NCBI GenBank assembly: GCA_036506275.1
Contig: DASXSB010000045.1
Location: forward strand, 1-32,320
Length of the DNA stretch: 32,320 nt
Direction of reading: 5' to 3'
DNA from: DASXSB01 sp036506275
Lineage (GTDB): Bacteria; Methylomirabilota; Methylomirabilia; Rokubacteriales; CSP1-6
Shown here: positions 8,510 to 18,749 of the stretch, piece after piece
How the letters are laid out: each line of letters begins with the position of its first letter
Position numbering within the stretch: position 1 is the first letter of the stretch
Program-made: the position numbers and the translations under genes
Notes under the pieces: model-generated
The model's database searches: none
The model's input: only the letters and a program-made list of their open reading frames with translations
What the model was told of the DNA's origin: nothing

Positions 8510-9241
8510 TTACTTTCGCGACTGGAGCTTCAGGTGCAGCACGCCGCGCGCGGGATCGACGGTAGCCAGGTAGCGGCCGAGGAAGTTGTTGCCGAGGATC
8601 CCGTCCAGGCCGGGACCGGGCTCGTGAACGACGACCGGCGCCTCGCGGAGTTCCGCCGATCCTACCCGCAGCGAGGCGAGCGTCGAGGAGCCGCCCGACG
8701 TGCGGCCGGCGAGCGTCTGCAGCTCGATCCCGTGACCGCCGGAGGTGCCCTTGATGCCGAGGGCGGCCGCGAGCGCGGGCGACACCAGCGTGACGCTGGA
8801 ACCGGAGTCCACCAGGAAGCGCGCCTGGTGGAAGCCGTTGAGGACGACGCCCACCACCCACACCCCGCGCATGGACTCCAGCGCCACCGCCGTTTCCACG
8901 CTATCGCCCTGGACCTGTGCGCTGCCGAGGTCGAGCAGCGCCTCCTGCGCGAGGCGGGCGATGCCCCGCGGGGGCTCGAGGAGCAGCGTCAACTGGTAGG
9001 CGTCGGCGGCCGATGTCCGCTGACCGAGGCGCGCGAGGGCCGTCCCGCGCAGGTAGTGGAACAGGGCGTTGTCGGGCTGCGCCGCCACCGCCCGCGTCCA
9101 CACGCGCGCGGCTTCCGCGTAGTCGTGGCGCTGGTACGCGGCCACGCCGAGGGCGTGCAGGTCGGCGGGCGAGGTGAGGCCGCTGAAGGCGAGCCACTGG
9201 CCGATGAGAACCCCGACCACGAGAGTGAGGCACCGGGCCAT
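8510..9241 (-). CDS. TPR-containing retropepsin-like aspartic protease, probably exported
   Basis: The predicted 243-residue protein starts with a hydrophobic segment (about 5-20), a likely signal peptide or membrane anchor. A tetratricopeptide-like helical region follows (about 27-110; AAYQRHDYAEAARVWTRAVA, LRGTALARLGQ). The C-terminal domain (about 120-243) is a single-copy retropepsin-like fold with the catalytic triplet DSG in FLVDSGSSVTLV (Asp145) and the second hydrophobic-Gly element GILGNNFLGRY (214-224). Such proteases must dimerise to form an active site. ATG at 9241 is chosen because it places the hydrophobic segment at the N-terminus; the frame continues upstream without conserved sequence and the ribosome site is weak. 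It diverges from the DUF169 fusion gene. Confidence 0.8.
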   Translation of the reverse strand: MARCLTLVVGVLIGQWLAFSGLTSPADLHALGVAAYQRHDYAEAARVWTRAVAAQPDNALFHYLRGTALARLGQRTSAADAYQLTLLLEPPRGIARLAQEALLDLGSAQVQGDSVETAVALESMRGVWVVGVVLNGFHQARFLVDSGSSVTLVSPALAAALGIKGTSGGHGIELQTLAGRTSGGSSTLASLRVGSAELREAPVVVHEPGPGLDGILGNNFLGRYLATVDPARGVLHLKLQSRK

Positions 9242-9341
9242 GACAGGCGGGGATTCAAACGCCGTACCGTCACGTAGGTGTGGACCTCCCCTGCTCCGAG
9301 CCCGCGGAGTCTGCAATCCGCTCCCCAGGCTGGTCATCACG

Positions 9342-9371
9342 TTGCGACCCCCGGGCGCCGGGTAGTACGCT
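9342..9371 (+). promoter_or_regulatory. Possible sigma-70 promoter of the DUF169 fusion gene
   Basis: TTGCGA (9342-9347) and TACGCT (9366-9371) are 18 bp apart and lie 49 bp before the start codon. Both hexamers match the consensus only partly. It is the best candidate in the 178-bp divergent region. Confidence 0.3.
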
Positions 9372-9419
9372 CGGATGGTTCTGTCGCGCGAAGAGCGCGC
9401 AACCGAGCGAGGAGGAACC

Positions 9420-11288
9420 ATGATCGACGTCAAGACCGCGGACCGGGAGCTCGCGTACTACATCCGGCCGCAGACCTTTCCCGTGGCCATCCGCATGCTG
9501 AAGCCGGGAGAGGAGATTCCGGAACGCGCCAAACGACCGGCGCGCGACTTCAAGAAGCTCTCGATGAATTGCCAGGTCATCGACATGGCGCGGCGCTACG
9601 GCTGGATGATCGCGCTCACGCGCGAGGACCACATCTGCTCGCTCGGCATCGCCGCCCTCGGCTTCGACAAGCCGACGCATCTGCACAGCTCGGGCACGCT
9701 GTGCGAGGGCATGTACACGGAGACGAAGGAGGCGGGGCAGCGGTCGGAAGCGGCCGTGGATCGGTTCCGTCCCGGCGAGTACTCGTGTCTGCTCGTGGCC
9801 CCGCTCGACCGCGCCCCCTTCGAGCCGCACCTCGTCTGCATCTACGCCAACCCCGCCCAGATCATGCGGCTGACCCAGGCCGCGCTCTGGAAACGCGGCG
9901 GCAAGCTGACGTCGTCGTTCGGCGGCCGCATCGACTGCTCCGAGATCATCGTCTCCACGATGCGCACCGACCGGCCCCAGGTGATTCTGCCGTGCTCCGG
10001 CGATCGCATCTTCGGCCAGACGCAGGACCACGAGATGGCCTTCACGATCCCCTGGAACCAGATGGAGGAGATCATCGAGGGCCTGAAAGGCACGCATGCG
10101 GGCGGCATTCGCTACCCGATCACGCAGTTCATGGAGTACGAGGCGAAGCTCCCGCCGCGCTACATGGAAGCGAACCGGTTGTGGGAGGTGGAGAAGGGCA
10201 AGGCGCCGTACACCAACCGCGAGCGTGTGGTGGCCGCCTACAAGCGCTCCTTCGCGGACCGCGTGCCCGTCTATCCGATCGTGGCGTCGTTCGCGGGCAC
10301 GCTCGACGGTCTCTCCATCGAGGAATACTGCACGGACGTGCCGCGCGCGATCACGGCCATGCTGAACTACTACGAGCGCTATCAGCCGGACGTGGTCCTC
10401 GCGTACAACGATCTCGCCAAGGAGGCGGAGGCGTTCGGATGCCACGTGAAGTATTCCGACTACGTGGTGCCGTCCATCGACCGCCACGTCCTCCAGGACG
10501 ACAAAGCGCGGCTCGCCACTCTCGAGATGCCCGATCCCTACAAGACCGCGCGCCTCCCCGGCTTCCTCGAGCAGTGCGAAGCGCTGGTGAAGGCCAAGCT
10601 TCCCGCCGCCACCGGCGCCGTGGCCGTGGGGCCGTGGACGATCGCGATGCTGCTGCGCAACCCGGAGACGATGCTGCTCGACACCTTTGAGGACCCGCAG
10701 TTCATCCACGACCTCATGCGGGTGGCCACGGATTTCTCCAAGGCGTGGGGGGACGCCATCGCCAAGACCGGGATCGGTCTCTCCTTCTCGGAGCCGACGG
10801 CGTCCATCAGCCTCATCTCGCCCGACAATTACCGCGAGTTCGTGGCGCCGTATCACAAGGAGATCGTCGATCACTTCAAGGCGAAGAAGGTCGGCGTCAC
10901 CACGCACATCTGCGGGACGACCTATCCGATCTACGAGGACCTCATCCGCTGCGGCTTCACGACGGTGTCGTTCGATCTCGACCAGCAGTCGGATCCCACG
11001 CTCCACGTCGATCAGCTCGAACGCTTCATGACCGTCTCCCAGGGACGCGCGGTCGCCATCGGCAACGTGGACGCCACCAAGTTCGAGAAGACCTCACGGG
11101 AGGCGATGTACGCCGACGTGCAGCGCTGCGTGGACACGGCGGCCCGCCATTCCGGATTCATCCTCTCCACGTCGTGCGAGATCCCGCCCCGCTCGAACCC
11201 GGAGATCGTGAAGTGGTTCATGGACGCCGCCCACGAGTACGGGCGATACGAACGCGTTTTCTCGGAGGGCTCCTCGGAGGGGGGCTAA
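9420..11288 (+). CDS. DUF169 domain fused to a zinc-dependent methyltransferase of the uroporphyrinogen-decarboxylase superfamily
   Basis: The 622-residue protein has two parts. Residues about 5-250 match the DUF169 (COG2043) pattern: Cys/Gly-rich segments, CSLGIAALGF, LVCIYANPAQIMRL and a terminal YPITQFMEYEAKLP. Residues about 265-615 are a URO-D/MtaA-like barrel: VYPIVASFAGTLDGLSIEEY, GPWTIAMLL, LSFSEPTASISLISPDNYREFV. The zinc ligands of corrinoid:thiol methyltransferases are present as His496 and Cys498 in TTHICGTT and Cys586 in LSTSCEIPP. That points to methyl transfer rather than porphyrinogen decarboxylation. AGGAGGA lies directly before ATG 9420. The gene stands alone; its likely partner, a corrinoid protein, is encoded at 23828-24496. 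Methyl donor and acceptor are unknown. Confidence 0.85.
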   Translation: MIDVKTADRELAYYIRPQTFPVAIRMLKPGEEIPERAKRPARDFKKLSMNCQVIDMARRYGWMIALTREDHICSLGIAALGFDKPTHLHSSGTLCEGMYTETKEAGQRSEAAVDRFRPGEYSCLLVAPLDRAPFEPHLVCIYANPAQIMRLTQAALWKRGGKLTSSFGGRIDCSEIIVSTMRTDRPQVILPCSGDRIFGQTQDHEMAFTIPWNQMEEIIEGLKGTHAGGIRYPITQFMEYEAKLPPRYMEANRLWEVEKGKAPYTNRERVVAAYKRSFADRVPVYPIVASFAGTLDGLSIEEYCTDVPRAITAMLNYYERYQPDVVLAYNDLAKEAEAFGCHVKYSDYVVPSIDRHVLQDDKARLATLEMPDPYKTARLPGFLEQCEALVKAKLPAATGAVAVGPWTIAMLLRNPETMLLDTFEDPQFIHDLMRVATDFSKAWGDAIAKTGIGLSFSEPTASISLISPDNYREFVAPYHKEIVDHFKAKKVGVTTHICGTTYPIYEDLIRCGFTTVSFDLDQQSDPTLHVDQLERFMTVSQGRAVAIGNVDATKFEKTSREAMYADVQRCVDTAARHSGFILSTSCEIPPRSNPEIVKWFMDAAHEYGRYERVFSEGSSEGG

Positions 11289-11354
11289 ACGGTCACGAGA
11301 CTGCGCATGGCGGCAGCCGCGGCGGTGTGATCCGGGGGTCTGGGCAGACGAAAG

Positions 11355-11378
11355 GGGCCAGCCGGGGGCGGCTGGCCC
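11355..11378. terminator. Hairpin between convergent genes, probable bidirectional terminator
   Basis: A perfect 9-bp inverted repeat (GGGCCAGCC with GGCTGGCCC, 6-nt loop) lies between the stop of the DUF169 fusion gene (11288) and that of the RRM gene (11408). The minus side is followed by CCTTTCG and the plus side by GTTGTCAGTTC, so both T-tracts are weak. Confidence 0.5.
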
Positions 11379-11407
11379 GTTGTCAGTTCAGGCGTCGCGG
11401 GCGCGCG

Positions 11408-11776
11408 TTACCAGCGGACGGGTTTCGAGGGGCGATGCGCGTAGCCGCTCTCGCGACCGCCGCCCCCGCCGCCAGGTCCGCGGCCGCCACCCCCGCCCCC
11501 ACCGGGACGGCCGCCGCCGGAGCGAGGCGCCTGGGGATTGGAGATCTCGACCGTGATCCGGCGGCCGTCTAGCTCCCGCCCGTTGAGCTGGGAGATCGCG
11601 TTCTGTGCCTCCTCCGCCGTGGTCATCTCCACGAAGCCAAAGCCGCGCGATTGGCCCGAAAACCGGTCCGTGATCACCGTCGCGGACTGCACGTTCCCCG
11701 ACTGCGAGAAGAACTCGCGAAGCCCTTCGCTGGTCGTGGAGTAGGCGAGACCGCCGACATAGAGTTTGGATGCCAT
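11408..11776 (-). CDS. RNA-binding protein with one RRM domain and glycine-rich tail
   Basis: The 122-residue protein has a single RNA recognition motif (about 3-80), with RNP2 LYVGGL (4-9) and RNP1 RGFGFVEM. A tail rich in Gly and Arg follows (about 87-110), ending GYAHRPSKPVRW. Bacterial and cyanobacterial Rbp proteins with this layout are often cold-induced; that role is inferred. GAGGAGGA lies 6 nt before ATG 11776. The candidate promoter at 11877-11904 implies a leader of about 95 nt, which would allow post-transcriptional control. It converges on the DUF169 fusion gene. Confidence 0.93.
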   Translation of the reverse strand: MASKLYVGGLAYSTTSEGLREFFSQSGNVQSATVITDRFSGQSRGFGFVEMTTAEEAQNAISQLNGRELDGRRITVEISNPQAPRSGGGRPGGGGGGGRGPGGGGGGRESGYAHRPSKPVRW

Positions 11777-11876
11777 AGAAGGTCCTCCTCGAACTCTTCC
11801 GCTACCGTTCACGCCCCACGAACGCGGAAGAGGCTTGCATCGGAGGCGAGGTCCAGCCGATCCGGCAGACAGTAGA

Positions 11877-11904
11877 AGTTTACACTTCCACTCGGGGGGC
11901 GCAA
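11877..11904 (-). promoter_or_regulatory. Possible sigma-70 promoter of the RRM gene
   Basis: On the minus strand, TTGCGC (11904-11899) and TAAACT (11882-11877) are spaced by 16 bp. The region is less GC-rich than its surroundings, and a short GAAGT/ACTTC inverted repeat overlaps the -10. The match is moderate. Confidence 0.35.
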
Positions 11905-11928
11905 GCAAAGGCGCTTTGGGGGGCTGGG

Positions 11929-12123
11929 TCAGTGGGTGAGGGTGGGGCTCGCGGCTCCCTCGACGCCGTTGTCCTCGGCGGCCGGCAGTGATTCGCGCTG
12001 GATGACGTTCCTATGGATGGCGCCGAGGCGAGGCGTCGCGCGCTTCGATTCGCCGGTGATGCAGGACAGGGTGACGGCGGCCAGGCCCAGCAAGCCGCTG
12101 ATTATCATGAGGATGAGGCGCAT
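11929..12123 (-). CDS. Small membrane or lipoprotein-like hypothetical protein
   Basis: The 64-residue frame begins MRLILMIISGLLGLAAVTLSC, a hydrophobic segment ending in a Cys that resembles a lipoprotein signal, though the lipobox (TLSC) is not canonical. The remaining 43 residues are polar and unrecognised. It starts 7 bp after the stop of the receiver-like gene, so translation would depend on coupling because no Shine-Dalgarno sequence is present. It is supported mainly by position and the signal-like start and could be spurious. Confidence 0.45.
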   Translation of the reverse strand: MRLILMIISGLLGLAAVTLSCITGESKRATPRLGAIHRNVIQRESLPAAEDNGVEGAASPTLTH

Positions 12124-12130
12124 GGGGAGG

Positions 12131-12490
12131 TCAGCGAAGCTCGACCGCTCCCGCCTTCTCGAGCAGGTCGTCGGCGGACACCGGCCGCGTCTTCACGGTG
12201 AAGCCGGCGAGCTCGTAAGCGACCAGCGTTTCCAGATCCGCGTCGGGACCGATCACCACCACCACGGGCACGCCGGGGGCCACCCGCTCGAACAGCGTTG
12301 CGTGCTCACCGGGGGTGAGGCGCAGGCGCGACGCGTCCACGACGATCAGCGAGACCGACGAGGTCAGCAGCGTCCGTACGCCCGCGCACAGGTTCTCGGC
12401 CATCGATACCGCCACGTCGCGCTCCAGGCAGGCCAGGCCGAGCTTGTGCATCGCCGCCGTATCCGCATCGATCAGTAGAAACCGCTTCAT
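12131..12490 (-). CDS. Stand-alone receiver-like protein
   Basis: The 119-residue protein follows the receiver-domain pattern throughout: FLLIDAD with acidic residues Asp8 and Asp10, LIVVDASRL with a possible phosphoacceptor Asp52, VPVVVVIGPDAD (beta-4), and FTVKTRPVSADDLLEK at the end. The invariant Lys of the KP motif appears to be Arg102, so it may be a poor phosphoacceptor or a pseudo-receiver. No output domain is present. GGAGGGA lies upstream of ATG 12490. A near-consensus sigma-54 promoter with an upstream inverted repeat precedes it, and the NtrC-type regulator gene ends 182 bp further upstream on the same strand. It may act as a phosphate sink or adaptor in that pathway (inference). 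Confidence 0.75.
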   Translation of the reverse strand: MKRFLLIDADTAAMHKLGLACLERDVAVSMAENLCAGVRTLLTSSVSLIVVDASRLRLTPGEHATLFERVAPGVPVVVVIGPDADLETLVAYELAGFTVKTRPVSADDLLEKAGAVELR

Positions 12491-12530
12491 CCTTTTCTCC
12501 CTCCGGGCGTCGCGCGCCGGCGAGCGAAAG

Positions 12531-12546
12531 AGCAAGGGGGGTGCCA
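12531..12546 (-). promoter_or_regulatory. Sigma-54 (-24/-12) promoter of the receiver-like gene
   Basis: On the minus strand TGGCACCCCCCTTGCT matches the consensus TGGCACG-N4-TTGCW at every position except the seventh. The invariant GG and GC are separated by exactly 10 nt. The predicted start near 12521 gives a leader of about 31 nt with the GGAGGGA ribosome site. It lies just downstream of an NtrC-family activator gene. Confidence 0.8.
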
Positions 12547-12617
12547 CGCCATCTTGCAGGGTGAAAATCCCGATTTCCCTGGGAAACGACGGAGCGGACG
12601 ACACCGGATAGGACAGA

Positions 12618-12642
12618 ACGCTCGGGCACAACGCCCGAGCGT
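12618..12642. promoter_or_regulatory. Candidate NtrC-type enhancer site (inverted repeat, copy 2)
   Basis: A perfect 10-bp inverted repeat, ACGCTCGGGC with GCCCGAGCGT, has a 5-nt centre. Its middle lies about 110 bp upstream of the start predicted for the sigma-54 promoter at 12531-12546, the usual enhancer distance. It shares 13 of 17 core positions with the repeat at 3729-3745. It also lies 31 bp beyond the stop of the regulator gene and could serve as a transcription-terminating hairpin, but no T-tract follows. Confidence 0.6.
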
Positions 12643-12672
12643 GACGGGTCTGTCGCCCGCGGGCGGCCGCGC

Positions 12673-14027
<1,355 letters not shown>

Positions 14028-14031
<4 letters not shown>

Positions 14032-17000
14032 GCCGGCAGCACCACCCGGAAGCGCGTGCCGCGTCCCGGCCGAGAGGCCACCTCGATGCGGCCGCCGTGA
14101 TCGGCCACGATGCCCTGCGCGATGGCGAGGCCGAGACCCGTTCCCTGCCCGGGAGGCTTGGTGGTGAAGAACGGATCGAAGATGCGGGGGAGCGTCTTCT
14201 CGGGAATGCCGGGGCCCTCGTCCTCCACGTCGATCTGGATCTCTCCTCGATGCACGCGCGAGCGCAGCGTGAGCGTGCCGCGCCCGTCCATCGCCTCCAG
14301 CGCGTTGGACGCGAGCCCCACGAAGACCTGTCGCACCTGTCCCTCGTTGACGATCACCTCGGGGAGGTCGGGATCGAGCTCGGCGACGAAGCGCGCCCGC
14401 GCGAAGCGCGACTGGTGGCCGAGGAGCTCCACCGCCTTCTGGAGGAGACTGTTGAGATCCGTGCGCGCGCGCTGGCTGCCGGGATCGCGGACGAGCTGCA
14501 GCAGGTTGCCCGTGATCTCCTTGCAGCGGAACGCCTCCTCCTCGATGAGCCCGAGGTAGGCGGGGAAATCGCCGAGCATGGGCAGCCGCGCCGTCTCGTT
14601 CTCGCGCAGCCGGGCCTGGAGCGCCTCCGCGCAGCCGGCGATGGTGGCGAGCGGATTGTTCAGCTCGTGGGCAACGCCGGCCGCGAGCCGCCCCGCCGTC
14701 GTGAGCCGATCGGTGAGGAGGATCTGCCGTTCCAGCCGCTTGGCGCGCGTGATGTCCTCCACGAGCAGGACCACGTGCGTGGGCGCGGTGTCGTCGTCGG
14801 CGCCCAGAGGCGCCGCCGTCAGCTCGAGGATCTTCAGCTCCCCCGCCACCGTCAGCTCGACGGAGGTCGTCATGACGGCGCCGCGCGCGAAGGCGCTCCG
14901 CAGAAACGCCTCCACGCTGGCGCGGGCGTCGGCCGGCAATCCGTGCGCGAGCGACGATGGTCCGTCGGCGGGGAGACCGAGCACGCGGCCACCCTCGCGA
15001 TTCGCGCGCACCACCGCGAGGTCGTGATCGACGACGAAGACGCCGAGGGGAAGCGTCTCCAGGACGACCTCGACGAAGCGCTTCTGCTCGTTCAATTCTT
15101 GCGTCCGCGCGGCGACCATGTGCTCCTGCTCCGTGTAGAGGCGCGCGTGCTCGAGGGCGATGGCCGCCTGGTCGGCGAGCGCGAGCAGCAGCTCTTCTTC
15201 GGCGGGGGAGAAACGGTGCACGTCGCGCCGGAACACCGTGATGGCGCCCACGGCGCGGTCACCGACGACGAGCGGCGCCGCCAGCATCGAGCGGAGCCCG
15301 CTCGCCCGCGGCAGCTCCGGGAAGAGCACGCGCGGATCGTCGTAGAGGTCCTCGCTCTGCACGGGTCGGCGGTCCCGCACGGCGAGGCCCGTGATCCCCT
15401 CCCCCTCCCGCACCCGGATGCGCGTCACCATGGCGTCGGGGAGGTCGAGGCTGGCCACCGAGACGAAGTCGCCGGTGTCCGGCTCCCGCGTCATGAGGCC
15501 GCACGAGTGAACGCCGAGGACCGTGCGCGCCTGGGCGAGGATCACGCGGATGGTCTCGGCCACGTCGAGGCTCGCCGTCACCGTGCGGCCGGCCTCGAGG
15601 AGGGCGCGGGTCTCGCGCGCGCGCCGCACGCTCTCCTCGAAGAGCTGCGCGTTGTGGATCGCGATTCCCGCCTGCTCGGCGAAGGCCTCCAGCAATCGCT
15701 GGTCGTGGGCGGTGAACGCGGCGGGCCGGGTCGCGAAGGCGGAGATGACCCCGATCATGGTGCCGGCCACCTTCAGCGGCACGCACAGCATGGCGCGGAT
15801 CCCTTCTTCCTCGTCGACGTCGCGACGGGCGGAGCGGGGATCGAGGCGCACGTCGTCGACGCGAATGGGAGCGCCGGCGTCCGCGCACCGCCCGATGATG
15901 CCTTCGCCGAGCGGAACGGAGAGCGCGCCCCACGCCTCGCCCTTGAAGCCGTAGGCAGCCGCCTGCACGAGGGTTTTCCCGTCGGCGTCGAGGAGGCCGA
16001 TCCCGCAGCCGCTCTCCCCGATGAGCGCGGCCACGGCGCGGCTGATGCGATCGAGCACGGAGGCGACGTCGAGCCGCGCGGTGATGAGCTGGCTCGTGGT
16101 GTAGAGCGCGGTCAGCTCGTCCGCGCGCCGGCGGCTCTCGTCGAGCAGTCGCCGCTGCTCGATGGCGGAGGCGAGCGGGCTCGCCAGCTCGGCCACGATC
16201 TCGGTGTCGAGATCGTCGAACGCCCCCGCCGCCCGCGCCGTCAGCGTGACGGCGCCGAGAGCGGCGCCGCGAGACAGGAGCGGCACGAGGAGCAACGACC
16301 GGTGCCCGCGCTCGCGCATCCGTTCCCGGGTGGCGCGGGGGACGAAACCGCGGGTGACGTCGTCGATGCGGGCGGGAGCGCGCCTCTCCGCCACCTCGGC
16401 CAGCAACGTGTCGTCGAGCGAGCGACGACTGTCGGACGGCGCGGACGGCACCTCGCCCAACGCCAGATCGATCAGCTCGTACTCGTGCCGCTCGACGTCG
16501 ATGAGCGAGATGCTGAGGGCGTCGAAGCAGACCAGCCGCGCCACCGCCGCCGGAAACGCCTGGAACACCTCGTTGAGCGAAGCGGCGGAAGCGCCCAGGC
16601 GCGTGATCTCGTTCAGCACGGTGAGGCGCACGGTGCGGCGATGGAGTCGCCATACCTGCTCGATGGCGACGCCGAGCTCGCGCGCGAACCCGCGCGGGAG
16701 CGCGCGCGCGACCCCGCGCCGCGGCGCCAGCAGCGCCAGCTCTCCCACGGGCGCGCCCGGCGCGCCGAGCGGAGTCCGGAGCAACACGTGCGATGTCCCC
16801 GCCGTGGCCCCCGGCGGCGTCGCGCGGGCAACACGACGACCGCGCGCGGGGGTGACCACCGCCTCGCGGAGCCAGGCATCGAGAGCGGCGGGCAGACGCC
16901 GCGCGCCCGCCGTCACCACGATCGGCCGTTTCCGGGGCGGCCGGAACACGAGCGCGCCCGCGAGGGCGCGGTTGAGGCCGACGAGGCGACGGACGGTGCT

Positions 17001-17075
17001 CGTGAGGCCCGCCTCGATGGAGGCAGCGCTGCTGATCGGGGTGAGCAGCTCCGGAAAGACGCGGCCGATCTTCAT
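14028..17075 (-). CDS. Cytosolic multi-GAF/PAS sensor histidine kinase
   Basis: The 1015-residue kinase is the likely partner of the NtrC-type regulator. No membrane segment is seen, so it senses a cytoplasmic signal. After an N-terminal, poorly conserved region (1-145), three GAF domains follow at about 150-310, 322-478 and 490-645. A PAS domain (about 665-780), the dimerisation/phosphoacceptor domain with His803 in GVAHELNNPLATIAG, and the ATPase domain (about 905-1015; N-box LASNALEAM, G1 DEGPGIP, G2 GTGLGLAI) come next. The HELNNPL form of the H-box is typical of NtrB-like kinases paired with sigma-54 activators. The stop overlaps the regulator start by 4 bp. The ligands of the GAF and PAS domains are unknown; operon context with corrinoid enzymes is suggestive only. 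Confidence 0.95.
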
Positions 17076-17097
17076 GGCGAAAACGCCGGGGACCGCG

Positions 17098-18690
17098 TCA
17101 TGGTGGCGTCAGCACGCGCCCGGGGAGGCTTCCCGTATGCTGGCCGTCCTTGATGACGAAGCGGCCGTTCACGATGACGTGCTCGATCCCGGTCGGATAC
17201 CGGTGCGGCTGCTCGTACGTCGCCTCGTCGGCCACCCGCCGCGCGTCGAAGACGACGAGATCCGCGCGCGCCCCCTCCCGGATCACGCCGCGATCCCGCA
17301 AGCCGAGGCGGCGTGCGGGCAGGCCCGTCATCTTGTGCACGGCCTCCGGAAGCGAGAGCACCCGCTGCTCGCGCGCATATTCTCCGAGCACGCGGGGAAA
17401 GGTGCCGTAGCTGCGCGGGTGCGGCTTGCCGGCCCCGAGGTTGCCGTAAGGCGCGAGCGCGGAGCCGTCGGAGCCGATCATCACGCTGCGATGGCCGAGG
17501 GCCGCGCGCAGGTCCTTCTCGTCGAGCTGGAAGAGGATCACGTAGCCGGAGGGCTCGTCGGCGACGAGATCGAGCACGGCGTCGACGGCGGCGGTGCCGC
17601 GCTCCGCCGCCACCTCCGAGATGCGCTTGCCCTCGGCGTCTTTGCGATGAGGGCTGTAGGCCACCATGATGTTCTCCCAGCCGATGCGGTCGAGCAGCGT
17701 CTGCCCGCTCGCGGGCGCTTCGAGATCGGCGCGGACGCGCGCGCGCGTGGACGGATCGCGGAGGCGCTTTTTCATCTCCTCCACCCCGCCCTCGAGCGCC
17801 CAGTCGGGCAGGAGCGTGCGCGCGGTCGTGCTCGACGCCGTGTACGGGTACACGTCCGCCATCACGTCGAGACCTTCGGCGCGGGCGGCGTCGATGAGCG
17901 CGAGCGCCTGCCCGACCTTGCCCCAGTTGGGACGTCCCGCCGCCTTGATGTGGCTGATCTGGACCGGAATCTCGGCCTCGCGGCCGATGCGGATCGCCTC
18001 CGCCACCGCCTCCAGCACGGAGGCGCCTTCGCCGCGGATGTGGCTCGCGTAGAAACCACGGTGACGTCCCGCCACCGCCGCCAGCTCCACGACTTCCTCG
18101 GTGGTGGAATAGGAGCCGGGCGCATAAATGAGGCCGGTGGAGAGGCCCCACGCGCCGTCCTCCATGGCGTCCGCGACCAGCTTCTGCATCCGCTTGAGCT
18201 CGGCGGCGGTGGGCGCTCGCCGCGCGAAGCCCATGGCGGCCACGCGCAGCGTGCCGTGACCGACGAGGTGCACGACGTTGACGGCGGCGCCGGAGTGATC
18301 GAGGTCGCGCAGATAATCACCGAACGTCGGCCAGCCAAAGTCCATGCCCTTCGGCAGGTAGAGAGCGAGACCGCGCAGCTCCTCGCGGAACTCCGGAGAG
18401 ACGGGCGCCGGCGAGAAGCCGCAATTGCCGACGACTTCCGTCGTCACGCCCTGGCGGATCTTCGACTCCGCGCGCCGGTTCTCCCACAGCCGCCAGTCGG
18501 AGTGAGAGTGCATGTCGATGAAGCCGGGCGCGAGCGTCTTTCCGGACGCGTGCAGCTGGTTGCCGGCCGATTCGCGGCTCAAATCACCGACGGCGACGAT
18601 GCGATCGTCGCGGATGCCGACGTCGGTGCGCCCACCCGTGACGCCGGTGCCGTCGATCACCGTGGCACCCTCGATCTTCAGATCGAGCAT
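17098..18690 (-). CDS. N-acyl-D-amino-acid deacylase (D-aminoacylase) family amidohydrolase
   Basis: The predicted cytoplasmic zinc hydrolase removes acyl groups from N-acyl-D-amino acids. The 530-residue protein starts with the small amidohydrolase beta-domain (IEGATVIDGTG). The metal site HSHSD (His61, His63) and the family block QGVTTEVVGNCGFSPAP with Cys90 follow. Further metal or substrate residues occur in VHLVGHGTLR, YASHIRGEG and QISHIKAAG. The C-terminus has VIREGARADLVVFD, typical of the superfamily. It ends 22 bp before the kinase gene and follows the HMT-MTHFR fusion by 59 bp on the same strand. Relatives also include dihydroorotase-like enzymes of unknown substrate, so the exact substrate is tentative. 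Confidence 0.9.
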   Translation of the reverse strand: MLDLKIEGATVIDGTGVTGGRTDVGIRDDRIVAVGDLSRESAGNQLHASGKTLAPGFIDMHSHSDWRLWENRRAESKIRQGVTTEVVGNCGFSPAPVSPEFREELRGLALYLPKGMDFGWPTFGDYLRDLDHSGAAVNVVHLVGHGTLRVAAMGFARRAPTAAELKRMQKLVADAMEDGAWGLSTGLIYAPGSYSTTEEVVELAAVAGRHRGFYASHIRGEGASVLEAVAEAIRIGREAEIPVQISHIKAAGRPNWGKVGQALALIDAARAEGLDVMADVYPYTASSTTARTLLPDWALEGGVEEMKKRLRDPSTRARVRADLEAPASGQTLLDRIGWENIMVAYSPHRKDAEGKRISEVAAERGTAAVDAVLDLVADEPSGYVILFQLDEKDLRAALGHRSVMIGSDGSALAPYGNLGAGKPHPRSYGTFPRVLGEYAREQRVLSLPEAVHKMTGLPARRLGLRDRGVIREGARADLVVFDARRVADEATYEQPHRYPTGIEHVIVNGRFVIKDGQHTGSLPGRVLTPP

Positions 18691-18749
18691 GGCCGTGGCA
18701 TCCTTCCCTGGGCGCGGGTCAGGCCGGGGGGCCGGTCGCGTGGCCGCGA

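Noticed and set aside
12618..12642. Reading the inverted repeat only as the terminator of the kinase-regulator operon
   Set aside because: No T-tract follows on the minus strand, and the repeat lies at enhancer distance from a strong sigma-54 promoter with a related copy elsewhere. A dual role is still possible.
12654..12665. Perfect GC palindrome CGCCCGCGGGCG near the regulator stop codon
   Set aside because: Its half-sites are in the opposite order to the candidate enhancer repeats, and short GC palindromes are common at this composition.
14097..17153. A 1018-codon open frame on the plus strand opposite the histidine kinase
   Set aside because: The translation is a low-complexity Arg/Glu/His/Gly-rich sequence without domains. 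The minus strand encodes a complete kinase. Such antisense frames are expected in very GC-rich genes.
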